A stretch of 64,000 bases of DNA from contig CASFPN010000044.1 in NCBI GenBank assembly GCA_949296425.1, positions 1-64,000 on the forward strand, written 5' to 3'. A model generated the notes under the pieces. It did no database searches. It had not been told where the DNA came from and saw only the letters and a list, made by a program, of their open reading frames with translations. Numbering within the stretch: the first letter of the stretch is position 1; the number at the start of each line of letters is the position of its first letter. The stretch is from an uncultured bacterium. Its GTDB lineage: Bacteria; Cyanobacteriota; Vampirovibrionia; Gastranaerophilales; Gastranaerophilaceae. The translations under genes were made by a program, and so were the position numbers. Below, one piece after another: positions 44,684-53,471 of the stretch.

Positions 44684-44875
44684 ATGGCAAAAACAGAATT
44701 AAAACAAATTAAAATAAAACTTACAGGCAGCCTCATTGGTGCTTCTGAAAAGCAGCGCAGAGTTGTTGCAGGTTTAGGTTTAAAAAAACAAAACCAGATT
44801 GTAGAACACTATAACAGTGCAACTATTTTAGGCATGGTAAACAAAGTGCCTCATTTAGTTCAAATAGTAGAATAA
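44684..44875 (+). CDS. rpmD: 50S ribosomal protein L30
   Basis: 63 residues: IKIKLTGSLIGASEKQRRVVAGLGLKK followed by NSATILGMVNKVPHLVQIVE, the typical L30 length and pattern. AAAGGA ribosome site. The 118-nt gap from rpsE is longer than usual in spc-type operons and contains TAGGTGA/TCACCTA complementary segments. Confidence 0.93.
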   Translation: MAKTELKQIKIKLTGSLIGASEKQRRVVAGLGLKKQNQIVEHYNSATILGMVNKVPHLVQIVE

Positions 44876-44881
44876 GAAGCT

Positions 44882-44929
44882 CAGAGATCAAAGAAAATAC
44901 ATTATTTAAGCCTTATATTTTGATCTCTG
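44882..44929 (+). promoter_or_regulatory. 11-bp hairpin between rpmD and rplO
   Basis: CAGAGATCAAA (44882-44892) and TTTGATCTCTG (44919-44929) are perfect complements with a 26-nt loop. No T-run follows, so it is not a simple terminator; it may attenuate, process or stabilise the operon mRNA. Confidence 0.4.
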
Positions 44930-44977
44930 TCCTTCCGGTATTGCGTAAGCGAAAGCGAGTAAGAAAGGAAATTAAAA

Positions 44978-45424
44978 ATGACAATTACATTAGAAGATTT
45001 AAAACCTGCAGAAGGTTCAACACATAAAATTAAAAGAGTAGGCAGAGGCCGTTCATCAGGCAGAGGTAAAACATCTTGCCGCGGTCATAACGGTGAAGGA
45101 CAGCGTTCTGGAAGTTCTGCTAAAAGAGGTTTTGAAGGCGGACAGATGCCCGGTTACAGACAAATGCCGAAATTAAAAGGCTTCAAAATTATTAATCAGC
45201 TGAAATATGCAGAAATTAACGTTGGCAGAATTTCTCAATACGGACTCAAAGAAGTTTCTCTTGAAATTTTAAAAGAAGCAGGAAGAGTTCATCCTTCATG
45301 TGTAGGCTTAAGAGTTTTAGGTAACGGTGAATTAAAAGGGGCTGTTACTGTAAAAGCTTGTTATGTAACACCATCAGCAAAAGAAAAAATAGAAAATGCA
45401 GGCGGAAAGGTTGAGTTAGTATAA
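44978..45424 (+). CDS. rplO: 50S ribosomal protein L15
   Basis: 148 residues: LEDLKPAEGSTHKIKRVGRG, GRGKTSCRGHNGEGQRSG and a C-terminal L15 domain (VKACYVTPSAKEKIENAGGK). L15 is a late-assembly 23S rRNA binding protein. AAGGAAATT ribosome site; its stop overlaps the secY start (TATAATG). Confidence 0.97.
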   Translation: MTITLEDLKPAEGSTHKIKRVGRGRSSGRGKTSCRGHNGEGQRSGSSAKRGFEGGQMPGYRQMPKLKGFKIINQLKYAEINVGRISQYGLKEVSLEILKEAGRVHPSCVGLRVLGNGELKGAVTVKACYVTPSAKEKIENAGGKVELV

Positions 45425-46761
45425 TGGCACAAGGAATTAAAATGCCTACAACCGATGATTTACTGTCAATGTGGCAGGCTTCAGGATTGAAACAAAAAAT
45501 ATTATTTACTTTCCTGATGATTGCTGCGTTCAGATTCGGAGTTCAGATGCCTTTGTTCGGTATAAACAATCAGATATTCCAAAACATTGCGCAGGGAAAC
45601 AATATCATCGGATTTTTGGACTTGTTTTCAGGCGGTGCTTTAGGTAAGGTATCTATATTTGCATTAGGTATCGGCCCATACATTACATCATCAATTATAA
45701 TCCAGCTTGTTTCTGTTGTTATTCCGTCGTTGGAAAAACTCCAGAAGGAAGAAGGAGAAGCTGGCAGAAGAAAATTGTCGCAGTATACTCGTGTATTTAC
45801 GGTTGTACTTGCGGTATTTCAATCGTTAATATTCATGCTTTATCTGCACCATCTTCCGGGTGCAGTATTACCGAATGTTAACCCTGTTATGTTCTTTATA
45901 AGCTCAATTGTAGTGTTAACCGCAGGTTCTGTTCTTGTTATGTGGATATCAGAACTTATTACAGAAAAAGGTATCGGAAACGGTGGTTCTTTAATTATCT
46001 TTATCGGTATCTTATCTGGTATTCCGATTTATGCATCAAGAACCGCTCAGATTGTTGCAAATAACTCTATGATGCAATTAGGATTGGCAGCTTTGCTTTT
46101 AATTTTCTTTGCGGCAATGATATTCATTGTTATAATGCAGGAAGCTGTCAGAAAAGTTATTATTGTCAACCCTAAAAGACAGGTCGGAAATAAAGTTTAC
46201 GGCGGTATGAATTCTTTCATCCCCTTCAAACTTAATCCGGGTGGTGTAATGCCCATTATCTTTGCGATTGCAATTTTGCTTTTCCCGTCAACTATTTTAA
46301 GCCTTGTCGGGCAGGCAAATTTCAAAAGCGAGGCTGTTAAAAATGTTGTTATACAGTTGAATCAGTTTTTAAGCCCTGACGGTATAACATATTACGTATT
46401 ATATTTCTTATTGATTGTTGCATTGACATTCTTCTATGCATCAATCATGCCGAATATGCAGCCAAAAGATATTGCTGACAACCTGAAAAAATACGGTTCA
46501 TCTATTCCGGGTATAAAACCGGGACGTCCGACAGCAGAAGCCCTTGACAGAATTTTAACCAAAACAACATTCATTGGTGCCATGGGACTCGGGATTATTG
46601 CACTTGTTCCATCTCTTGCAAGTTATGTTACAAATATAAAAACTTTGCAGGGTATCGGAGCAACCTCTTTAATAATCATGGTCGGTGTAGCTCTTGATTT
46701 AATAAATCAGGTCAGAACTCACCTTTTGGCCAGAAATTATGAATCGTTCTTAAAGGAATAG
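45424..46761 (+). CDS. secY: preprotein translocase channel subunit SecY
   Basis: 445 residues, ten membrane helices. Plug/TM2 region QMPLFGINNQ... and GFLDLFSGGALGKVSIFALGIGPYI, signature block KIQ-like EEGEAGRRKLSQYTRV, and EKGIGNGGSLIIFIGILSG. SecY forms the protein-conducting channel with SecE and SecG. Coupled to rplO; the usual adk, map and infA genes do not follow. A terminator lies 25 nt after the stop. Confidence 0.98.
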   Translation: MAQGIKMPTTDDLLSMWQASGLKQKILFTFLMIAAFRFGVQMPLFGINNQIFQNIAQGNNIIGFLDLFSGGALGKVSIFALGIGPYITSSIIIQLVSVVIPSLEKLQKEEGEAGRRKLSQYTRVFTVVLAVFQSLIFMLYLHHLPGAVLPNVNPVMFFISSIVVLTAGSVLVMWISELITEKGIGNGGSLIIFIGILSGIPIYASRTAQIVANNSMMQLGLAALLLIFFAAMIFIVIMQEAVRKVIIVNPKRQVGNKVYGGMNSFIPFKLNPGGVMPIIFAIAILLFPSTILSLVGQANFKSEAVKNVVIQLNQFLSPDGITYYVLYFLLIVALTFFYASIMPNMQPKDIADNLKKYGSSIPGIKPGRPTAEALDRILTKTTFIGAMGLGIIALVPSLASYVTNIKTLQGIGATSLIIMVGVALDLINQVRTHLLARNYESFLKE

Positions 46762-46786
46762 AATTTAACTAATAAGCATAATAAAA

Positions 46787-46819
46787 AATAGTCTCTAATA
46801 CTTAGAGGCTATTTTTTTG
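46787..46819 (+). terminator. intrinsic terminator after secY
   Basis: AATAGTCTCTAA, 3-nt loop, TTAGAGGCTATT followed by TTTTT (one G-T pair). Confidence 0.9.
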
Positions 46820-46914
46820 CTGCAAATAATAGCTGTTTTGTTCAATGAATACCTCTTTAAATACTTGTATTATATAAATGTAAATCCTCAACTCTTCTGA
46901 TTGCTCAGTATTTT

Positions 46915-46946
46915 AGCCCTGACTCATATGATCAGGGCTTTTCTTT
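46915..46946 (+). terminator. second intrinsic terminator
   Basis: AGCCCTGA, 9-nt loop, TCAGGGCT followed by TTTCTTTCTT. It ends no visible gene; the 95 nt between it and the secY terminator hold no ORF, so it may back up the first or end a small RNA. Confidence 0.75.
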
Positions 46947-47006
46947 CTTAACATATCGACAAATTATAAAAAATAGTGTAAAATAGACGTAAAGAAAGAG
47001 GAATTT

Positions 47007-47600
47007 ATGAGAGAATTAGTTGAAAAAGACAGAAAAGTTACAGTAGTTCCGGCAGATTTTAAATGTGCCAATAAAGGTAAAATAGTTGAGGTTGAACCAA
47101 AATATTTTACAGTTGAGCTTGAATATGAACCAAAAGGCATTATGCGACATAACTATTGCGAATTTTATACACAAACTACACATGGCACACTTTATTTTGA
47201 CTCTTATGCAGAATCTGTTGAAGGTAACAAGATTAAAGTGGCAAATCCGGCAAAACACAGATTTTTACAAAGGCGTCAATATACTCGTATTAAATTTGTT
47301 TATGAACTTGATTTAAAAGCTGACAACGGTGATGCACATAAAATAACAACGCTTGATATTTCTGCAGGCGGCATGAAATTCCGCACAAATGAAAACATCA
47401 ATATTGAGGGAAAATATTCGATTATACTTCCTTTATCCGAAGAACAATCAGTCGAATGTTTATTTTCTCCGATAAGAATTGAAAAGAATGAAAACGGTGG
47501 ATATACGCTTTCCGGTCGTTTTGAATACCATGACAGCAAAGACAGAATGACTTTAATCCAATACTGTGCAAAAAGAAGTATTGAAATTCGCAACAAATAA
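47007..47600 (+). CDS. PilZ-domain c-di-GMP receptor protein
   Basis: 197 residues. An N-terminal YcgR-like beta domain (about 1-90) leads into PilZ with the two ligand motifs intact: RRQYTRIKF (RxxxR) and LDISAGGMKF (D/NxSxxG). It should bind cyclic di-GMP and transmit it to a motility, pilus or polysaccharide system. GAGG ribosome site. Directly followed by a GC-rich hairpin that begins a tandem repeat. A CHASE2 cyclase in the window makes cAMP rather than c-di-GMP, so the diguanylate cyclase is elsewhere. Confidence 0.88.
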   Translation: MRELVEKDRKVTVVPADFKCANKGKIVEVEPKYFTVELEYEPKGIMRHNYCEFYTQTTHGTLYFDSYAESVEGNKIKVANPAKHRFLQRRQYTRIKFVYELDLKADNGDAHKITTLDISAGGMKFRTNENINIEGKYSIILPLSEEQSVECLFSPIRIEKNENGGYTLSGRFEYHDSKDRMTLIQYCAKRSIEIRNK

Positions 47601-47745
47601 GGAGCGTAGCCGCTCCACCCAACACTCAGGTTTTGCATAAACTTACAAAGTCAAAACTAAAGAAGAGCGTAGCCGCTCCATCCAACGCACAGGTTTTGCA
47701 TAAACTTACAAAGTCAAAACTAAAGAAGAGTGGAGCCGTGTTCCA
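47601..47745 (+). repeat. 63-bp tandem repeat, two full units and a partial third
   Basis: Units start at 47603 (AGCGTAGCCGCTCC), 47666 and 47729 (degenerate). Each opens with the hairpin GGAGCG-TAGC-CGCTCC (first copy 47601-47616) and continues with CAGGTTTTGCATAAACTTAC and AAAGTCAAAACTAAAGAA. GC-rich compared with surroundings. Confidence 0.85.
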
Positions 47746-47757
47746 ACAAATGTTCCT

Positions 47758-47784
47758 CACTCGAGGGAGGGTTAGGGAGAGGGT
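47758..47784 (+). repeat. isolated copy of the GC-rich element found at 63 kb (opposite orientation)
   Basis: Its reverse complement starts ACCCTCTCCCTAACCCTC and matches 63016-63050 (ACCCTCTCTCTAACTCTC). It supplies the purine-rich GGGAGAGGG ribosome site for the gene at 47785. Confidence 0.7.
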
Positions 47785-48810
47785 ATGAGCCTTGTAAAAT
47801 TATTAAGAAGAAAAAATAAAAAACTTTTGTTTACGACCCCGTCGCATTCACAAAAATTTTTTATTTTTCATAAATTCAGACAGTTTTATAAATATGATAT
47901 CTCGGAAACTGATGCATATGATCCGCAAACAGCCCTCCAGAAAGCTCAGGAGCAAGCTGCAAAGATTTACGGTACTAAATATACTTACTTTCTTACTAAC
48001 GGTTCAACAAGCGGAATTATTGCATCAGTTTTGGCATGTACAAATAATGGCGATAAGGTTTTAATATGGAACAATGCGCATCCGTCACATATAAATGCAG
48101 TTAAGCTTGCAGGATGTGAACCTGTTTTTTATGAATTGCCGTTTATAAAAGATTGGGGAATTCACGGCAAAATCACACCTGATTTAATTGACATCAAAGG
48201 GGTAAAAGCGGTCATTATAACATCACCGGGGTATGAAGGCATAGTATCAGATGTTAAGGCGCTAAAAAAAGTATGCGAAAAAAATAATGCTTATTTAATT
48301 GTTGATGAAGCACACGGTGCACTTTATCCGTTTTCAAAAAAACTCCCTGAAAGTGCCGTTAAAATCGCGGATTTTACTATTCAATCGCTTCACAAAACTG
48401 CAGGAGGACTTAACCCTACAGCGCTTTTGCATGTAAATTGCAATATAAATGCTGCTGACGCACTGGCTATGATTAGCACAACTTCACCTTCATACCCTTT
48501 GCTTGCAAGTATTGAGGCAAATATAAAATTTTTGAATTCACAAAAAGGCAGAAAAAAACTTGATTTACTAATAGAGAGTATATCAAAATTAAAAAATACT
48601 GTTAAAAATGTTGAGTTTGGCGGCGATGACATTACAAAAATTCTTATAAAAAAATCCGGAATGTCAGGTTATGAACTTTCCGAAAAACTTTATAATGAAT
48701 TTAATATTGAAGATGAGAGGACAAACACAATGTCCACAATGCTTCTTTGCGGTATAGGAACAGATGAAAAAAAATTATTAAAATTGTTCAGAACTTTGCA
48801 AAAAATTTGA
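47785..48810 (+). CDS. PLP-dependent Orn/Lys/Arg decarboxylase-like protein, short form
   Basis: 341 residues of fold-type I. Start region LLFTTPSHSQKF corresponds to the family's TPGHKxG but with Ser for Gly and Ser for Lys. YFLTNGSTSGIIASVLA, IVDEAHGALYPFS and the PLP-lysine in IQSLHKTAGGLNPTALL are kept. The C-terminal domain of about 120-150 residues seen in full decarboxylases is absent, so activity on ornithine, lysine or arginine is uncertain. The ribosome site lies in a GC-rich repeat element. Confidence 0.8.
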   Translation: MSLVKLLRRKNKKLLFTTPSHSQKFFIFHKFRQFYKYDISETDAYDPQTALQKAQEQAAKIYGTKYTYFLTNGSTSGIIASVLACTNNGDKVLIWNNAHPSHINAVKLAGCEPVFYELPFIKDWGIHGKITPDLIDIKGVKAVIITSPGYEGIVSDVKALKKVCEKNNAYLIVDEAHGALYPFSKKLPESAVKIADFTIQSLHKTAGGLNPTALLHVNCNINAADALAMISTTSPSYPLLASIEANIKFLNSQKGRKKLDLLIESISKLKNTVKNVEFGGDDITKILIKKSGMSGYELSEKLYNEFNIEDERTNTMSTMLLCGIGTDEKKLLKLFRTLQKI

Positions 48811-48853
48811 TTCTCACACATTTTCCCTTTTCCACTCTAATGTTGAAGAGGAG

Positions 48854-48887
48854 AATATTTCATACTAAATTTGGTGTGAAAAATATT
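48854..48887 (+). other. imperfect hairpin in gap 48811-49039
   Basis: AATATTTCATAC and GTGTGAAAAATATT form an imperfect stem with 8-nt loop. The rest of this 230-bp gap holds no gene, only an AT-rich leader before 49040 ending with AAAGGATTAATCG. Confidence 0.3.
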
Positions 48888-49039
48888 TGAGCTTTCTCTC
48901 CTTTTAAAGGTAAAGGTTTGAGTCAGTTAATTATTACGATTTGTAACAATATATTCTCAGATTATTAAAGTTTTTATCCGAAAAAGCCGATAACCATTAG
49001 TGAAAGTTACTAAGGAAATCGAAAGGATTAATCGTCACT

Positions 49040-51358
49040 ATGGGAATGGCAGCAGGACAAGCCAGATTATTATCAATAACCTCCCGTATGTCTGATAACG
49101 AGCTTAGAGCACAGATTATCAACAACAGGAAGATGCGTCTTGCAACAGAAAGCTCGCAGGTCAGCGAGAACTATGTTAATGCTCTGAACCAGGCTCAGAT
49201 GATGTTCACCAATTATGACGCTGATAACAATGCAAGTTATCAGCAATTGACGTTTAATTCCTTGACTTCATACAATCCGTATAATAACCAGTACGGTCTT
49301 GTAAATGCTTCAGGTCAGATACTTGTATCCGAACAGGATGCTAAAAACTACATAAATGCTGACGGCGATCTTGAAAAATTTCTGGCTTCATACGGTCTTG
49401 AGCAGACTACAACATATTTTGACGGACTTGACCAGTACAATACAACATATACTGATGAAAACGGAACAGTTATATATAATCCTGCAGAATATCCTGAAGG
49501 TACAATACCTTACAGAACAACAGACGAAAACGGAAATATAACATACACAAATTCAGGTTACACTGCAGAACAGCTTGAAATTATGTTTTTAGGCGGCAAA
49601 GAAGTAAGAGATGACGGAACAACCATATATCACAGCGGCTATGACAATGCCATTTATTCCGCTGTATATAATGATTATATCGGATATGCCACTCAATTTG
49701 ATAATGCGTTAAATGCATATTCAGAAACCATTGCCGACCAAATGGGAAACAAATATTACGCGTTGACAGGAAGTGGTGGAAAGAGTTTTCAAGACATATC
49801 AAAATATTTCGAGGAAACTTTTGTTTCGAGCGATTATGACAGCAATCAAGGCACAACAAAAAGTGTTGCTAATCAGCATATTCAAGCTCTTAAAGATTTA
49901 TTAACACAGATGAACACTAACTATATTGCTAAAGATACTAATGGAGAACCTATTTCAGATTATTATGAGAATTTAATAACTCAGTTAGATGGGCTTCAAA
50001 GCGGCTGGAGTATCAATACTCTTTCAACTGTAAGCAAATCAACAGATGTTGATAACAAGGTTGAATATGAGAAAGATGACGCGACCGGTAATGAAACAAT
50101 AGATATCGGAAATAATATCACCATAACAAAAGCTGCTGACGGAACTTATTCATTGTCTATTGATGGTACCCAGATTACCGGAGGAACTATTAACGGCAGT
50201 ACAACAGAAATAATTATTAACGAAAAAGAAATTCCTGCTGCTACACAGGACGGTGATCCCACTTATAAAACCGAAATAGGAACAAGTGAGTCTGATGTAG
50301 ATTTTAACTACAAACTCACATTTAACATCGGGAACAGTTCTGTTAATTTAAATGAATTATTCACTTACGCAAAACAAGCTTCCGAAGGGAACTATACCGG
50401 AGATGATATAAATATTTGTCAGGAATCAAAAGTATCAGGTGAAGCACTGAAAAACACTATAAAATCTATGATCACAGCTGTTCAAAACAGTATATATACT
50501 TTATGGGATACAAGTAACCCAGAGTTTACTCAAATAAATGGTAAAGAAAGTGATGCTCATTTAGCATACAGACAGGCAGCCGCTAACTTCATTGTCAATT
50601 TGTTAAATAACGGCACTAGTTGGAGCGATGATGAAGAAAACCGCTATACAGTAGGTGAGGTAAAACAAGAACCTGCCGGCGCAGGTTACGAGGAGGCTGT
50701 TAGCAGCATAAAGATAATTGGGCCTGACAAAACAGAATATGTTATCGATTTGAATACTATTACAGCACTTGCAACAAATATGGAGTCATTGCAAGACGCA
50801 CTTGAAAATGGTATAACACCTGATAGTCCGGCCGGTGAAAAGCTTTATTTCGATAGGGATGAAATACAGGATTTGCTTGATGTAGTTGTCTTAAACAACA
50901 TTATGAATACATACGGTGAACCGAAAGTTGCCTGGATAGACAAATATGATGGCAATGTTAACGGTGAAGCAAAAGCCGAATGGTATTCAAATCTGTTTTC
51001 ACGTATGCAGAAAGGGTTTAAAGTTCTGCAGGACGGCCTTGCTTCAAGCAGTGAATGGATTCAGTTTGCTCTTGAAAACGGAATTGTAACAATGGAACAG
51101 GTTGATACGGAAAGCAACTGGAACGGCTTGAATTATGCAAACTGCAGTGATATTACCGAACAAACTAATGATAAAGCAGTTACGCTGGCTGAAGCTGAGT
51201 ACAATGCTGCTATGAACAAAATTGAAAACAAAGATAAAAAATATGATTTGGAATTGAAAAATATTGATACCGAACACAATTCACTTCAAACAGAATATGA
51301 TTCCATTAAAACAGCTATTGATAAAAATATCGAAAGAACATTCAAAATTTACAGTTAA
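49040..51358 (+). CDS. large lineage-specific surface/secreted-type protein (MGMAAGQARLL family)
   Basis: 772 residues. The N-terminus MGMAAGQARLLSITSRMSDN followed by a helical ELRAQIINNRKMRLATESSQVSENYVNAL recalls a family I associate with Gastranaerophilales; its helical start and end resemble filament or hook-like proteins. The long middle (about 60-690) is Asn/Thr/Tyr/Asp-rich with beta-type repeats (ENGTVIYNPAEYPEGTIPY, ENGNITYTNSG). The end (KDKKYDLELKNIDTEHNSLQ...) is a coiled coil with helical terminus. No signal peptide or anchor, hinting at export by a specialised secretion system. AAAGGAT ribosome site resembles that of the box-controlled genes, but no 16-bp box is present. Function unknown. 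Confidence 0.75.
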   Translation: MGMAAGQARLLSITSRMSDNELRAQIINNRKMRLATESSQVSENYVNALNQAQMMFTNYDADNNASYQQLTFNSLTSYNPYNNQYGLVNASGQILVSEQDAKNYINADGDLEKFLASYGLEQTTTYFDGLDQYNTTYTDENGTVIYNPAEYPEGTIPYRTTDENGNITYTNSGYTAEQLEIMFLGGKEVRDDGTTIYHSGYDNAIYSAVYNDYIGYATQFDNALNAYSETIADQMGNKYYALTGSGGKSFQDISKYFEETFVSSDYDSNQGTTKSVANQHIQALKDLLTQMNTNYIAKDTNGEPISDYYENLITQLDGLQSGWSINTLSTVSKSTDVDNKVEYEKDDATGNETIDIGNNITITKAADGTYSLSIDGTQITGGTINGSTTEIIINEKEIPAATQDGDPTYKTEIGTSESDVDFNYKLTFNIGNSSVNLNELFTYAKQASEGNYTGDDINICQESKVSGEALKNTIKSMITAVQNSIYTLWDTSNPEFTQINGKESDAHLAYRQAAANFIVNLLNNGTSWSDDEENRYTVGEVKQEPAGAGYEEAVSSIKIIGPDKTEYVIDLNTITALATNMESLQDALENGITPDSPAGEKLYFDRDEIQDLLDVVVLNNIMNTYGEPKVAWIDKYDGNVNGEAKAEWYSNLFSRMQKGFKVLQDGLASSSEWIQFALENGIVTMEQVDTESNWNGLNYANCSDITEQTNDKAVTLAEAEYNAAMNKIENKDKKYDLELKNIDTEHNSLQTEYDSIKTAIDKNIERTFKIYS

Positions 51359-51496
51359 TTTCTTTACTTGTCATAAAGAAGCATTGTAAATATTTTCAAA
51401 TTTAATAATGATATAAAGATTATGTAAGGAAATCTAAATATCTGTGTTTTTTCGTTTATAATTTGAATATAGATAAGATAAATGGAGATAATTATA

Positions 51497-51781
51497 ATGG
51501 AAACAGTTAGTGAAATTCTTTCAAAATTAGAAAATGCAGACAACACAACAAAAAATGAATTAGAAAATGAACTAGTAAATATCGGAACATCTGTTCTTCC
51601 GCAGTTGGTTGACCAGTTACAGGTTGTAAGAGGTATTAAAAGAGGAGTTGTTGCAATGACTTTGATTAGAATCGGCGACGCTTCAGTTAAATATTTGAAA
51701 AAAGCTGCAGAATGCAATAAAGAATTTCAGTGGGTTGCAGAATACCTTATCAGAGAAATTAAAGGGTCTGTTGCAGCTTAA
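51497..51781 (+). CDS. small HEAT-repeat-like protein
   Basis: 94 residues: METVSEILSKLENADNTTKNELENELVNIGTSVLPQLVDQLQVVRGIKRG is described here in part; NIGTSVLPQLVDQL and MTLIRIGDASVKYLKKAA are the paired helices of HEAT-like repeats. GGAG lies 9 nt before ATG 51497, so I prefer it to ATG 51482. Such short HEAT proteins act as adaptors; no target is indicated. Followed by a strong terminator. Confidence 0.75.
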   Translation: METVSEILSKLENADNTTKNELENELVNIGTSVLPQLVDQLQVVRGIKRGVVAMTLIRIGDASVKYLKKAAECNKEFQWVAEYLIREIKGSVAA

Positions 51782-51819
51782 AATATATATATAAGTTTAT
51801 ACAAAAAAATATCTTAATT

Positions 51820-51856
51820 GCCGGCTCTATAATAAATTTAGGGCCGGCTTTAATTT
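51820..51856 (+). terminator. intrinsic terminator
   Basis: GCCGGCTCTA, 9-nt loop, TAGGGCCGGC followed by TTTAATTTG. Confidence 0.8.
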
Positions 51857-51917
51857 GTTTATTTTTGGAAACAGACTGGAAACAAGATTATCTGCCATGT
51901 AAGTCGACAAAAGACAT

Positions 51918-51946
51918 TTTTGCAGCTGACTTTTTTGTGATAAAAT
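51918..51946 (+). promoter_or_regulatory. promoter for gene 51954, leaderless arrangement
   Basis: TTTTGC, 17-nt spacer, TAAAAT (51941-51946) with extended TG, 7 nt to ATG 51954. Confidence 0.5.
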
Positions 51947-51953
51947 TGGTAAC

Positions 51954-53453
51954 ATGAAAAAGGGGATATTATTTTATTTAACAATATTTTTACTTATTCT
52001 GGCGTTTTCAACAACAGCCAATTATTTTGATTTTGATCTGTGGGCACGATTAATTGCAGGCATGGGTGTTATAGACGGCGGTCAAGTTTTGAAAGCGGAT
52101 TTTCTCTCATATACTCCTGTTCATACCTGGTGGGATCATGAATGGGGCTCTGGAGTGATTTTTTATCTGTTTTTAAAATATTTAGGCCCCTACAGCCTTA
52201 TAATCCTTCAAAGTATTTTAATGTTTTTAATCTTCTTCACAGCCTCACGAATAATAAAACTCAGGACAAATATACATACATTCAATATACTTTTTTTCTT
52301 TTTTGCAATAATGTCTGTCATGGGAAATTTAAACAACCCTGTACGATGCCACATGTTCAGCTTTCTTTTGTTCACGGTATTTATATATATTCTTGAAAAA
52401 GTGCGGAATGGAAACAACAAACTGTTGATTTTAATTCCTTTTTTAATTATCTTCTGGAACAATATTCACGGCGGAGTTGTTTCAGGACTCGGACTCCTTT
52501 TAATGTATGCCATGGGAGAATTTCTAAATAAAAAAGAGTTTGCAAAATACCTGATAACATTATTAATATCCTCTGCTGCTTTAATTATTAATCCCTGGGG
52601 ATATGAGTATATAAAATTCCTTTTAATGGCAAACACAATGGAAAGGACTCACGTTACAGAGTGGTGGGGACTATTTTCAAAATATCATCTGTTAAAACAT
52701 ATGATATTTAAACTTTTCATGCTGTTTGCAGTTTCTATTGAAGGAATTGATTTATTCAGAAAAATCAAAAATAACGGATTGAAAAATCTTTATGAAAATG
52801 CTGATAAAGTCAAGTATATAGTGCTTGCGTCAACTTTTTATCTTGCAATAAGCCATGTCAAACTTATGCCATTTTTTACAATTGCAGTGTTGTGCTATGT
52901 TTATGAAGACTTTTTAAACATATTTAAAAATTTTCCAGAAAAAATAAATAAAATTGTCTGTGCAGTGCTGCTAATCATACCGCTCATAACGTTCATAACA
53001 AAAGACTTTTCTCTGCCGACAGGCATGGGAATTTATCCGGTTAAAGAAGTTGAATTTATAAAACAAAATAATCTCAAAGGTAAAATTCTTGTTAATTTCG
53101 GGCTTGGCAGCTATGTTGCATACAAAACATATCCTGATAATCTCATATTTATGGATGGCAGATATGAAGAAGTTTATTATGATTATATGGTTCCGATGCT
53201 TAAGGAATTTTTCCTTGCATACCCCAACTGGCGAGAAATGCTGACATATTTCCCGCCTGACATTATAATAGCTGAAAAATATTATCCGATATATCACGTC
53301 CTGCAAAAAGAAGGCGGTTGGAAACTCGTGTATAGCGGCAAGACTTTCGGTGTTTTTCTGCCTGATGCACAGGCTGACAAAAAATTTATACAGCCTTCTG
53401 ATGACATAAACTATTATAAAAATACACTATTTACTACAGGTATAAATTTTTAA
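51954..53453 (+). CDS. GT-C-like polytopic membrane protein
   Basis: 499 residues, about ten membrane helices followed by a C-terminal soluble domain (from about 370). The first loop has acidic/aromatic ANYFDFDLWARL and TPVHTWWDHEWGSGV, resembling the catalytic Asp loop of GT-C glycosyltransferases (lipid-linked sugar donors). The C-terminus (ILVNFGLGSYVAYK, IFMDGRYEEVYY, IIIAEKYYP) matches the soluble part found in such family members. Glycosylation of surface polymers is a reasonable inference. Its ATG follows a promoter by 7 nt. The patatin gene follows by 18 nt. Confidence 0.7.
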   Translation: MKKGILFYLTIFLLILAFSTTANYFDFDLWARLIAGMGVIDGGQVLKADFLSYTPVHTWWDHEWGSGVIFYLFLKYLGPYSLIILQSILMFLIFFTASRIIKLRTNIHTFNILFFFFAIMSVMGNLNNPVRCHMFSFLLFTVFIYILEKVRNGNNKLLILIPFLIIFWNNIHGGVVSGLGLLLMYAMGEFLNKKEFAKYLITLLISSAALIINPWGYEYIKFLLMANTMERTHVTEWWGLFSKYHLLKHMIFKLFMLFAVSIEGIDLFRKIKNNGLKNLYENADKVKYIVLASTFYLAISHVKLMPFFTIAVLCYVYEDFLNIFKNFPEKINKIVCAVLLIIPLITFITKDFSLPTGMGIYPVKEVEFIKQNNLKGKILVNFGLGSYVAYKTYPDNLIFMDGRYEEVYYDYMVPMLKEFFLAYPNWREMLTYFPPDIIIAEKYYPIYHVLQKEGGWKLVYSGKTFGVFLPDAQADKKFIQPSDDINYYKNTLFTTGINF

Positions 53454-53459
53454 TAAGAG

Positions 53460-53465
53460 TATAAT
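53460..53465 (+). promoter_or_regulatory. -10 element before patatin gene
   Basis: TATAAT ending 6 nt before ATG 53472; no clear -35 at 16-18 nt, so this promoter is weaker evidence than the others. Confidence 0.4.
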
Positions 53466-53471
53466 TAAATT

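Noticed and set aside
46820-46914. Small gene between the two terminators after secY
   Set aside because: Longest frame is about ten codons and no convincing promoter pair is present.
50490-50505. Further copy of the 16-bp box (TATATACTTTA)
   Set aside because: Partial match (no final TATAT) inside the 772-aa coding region; not comparable to the three intergenic copies.
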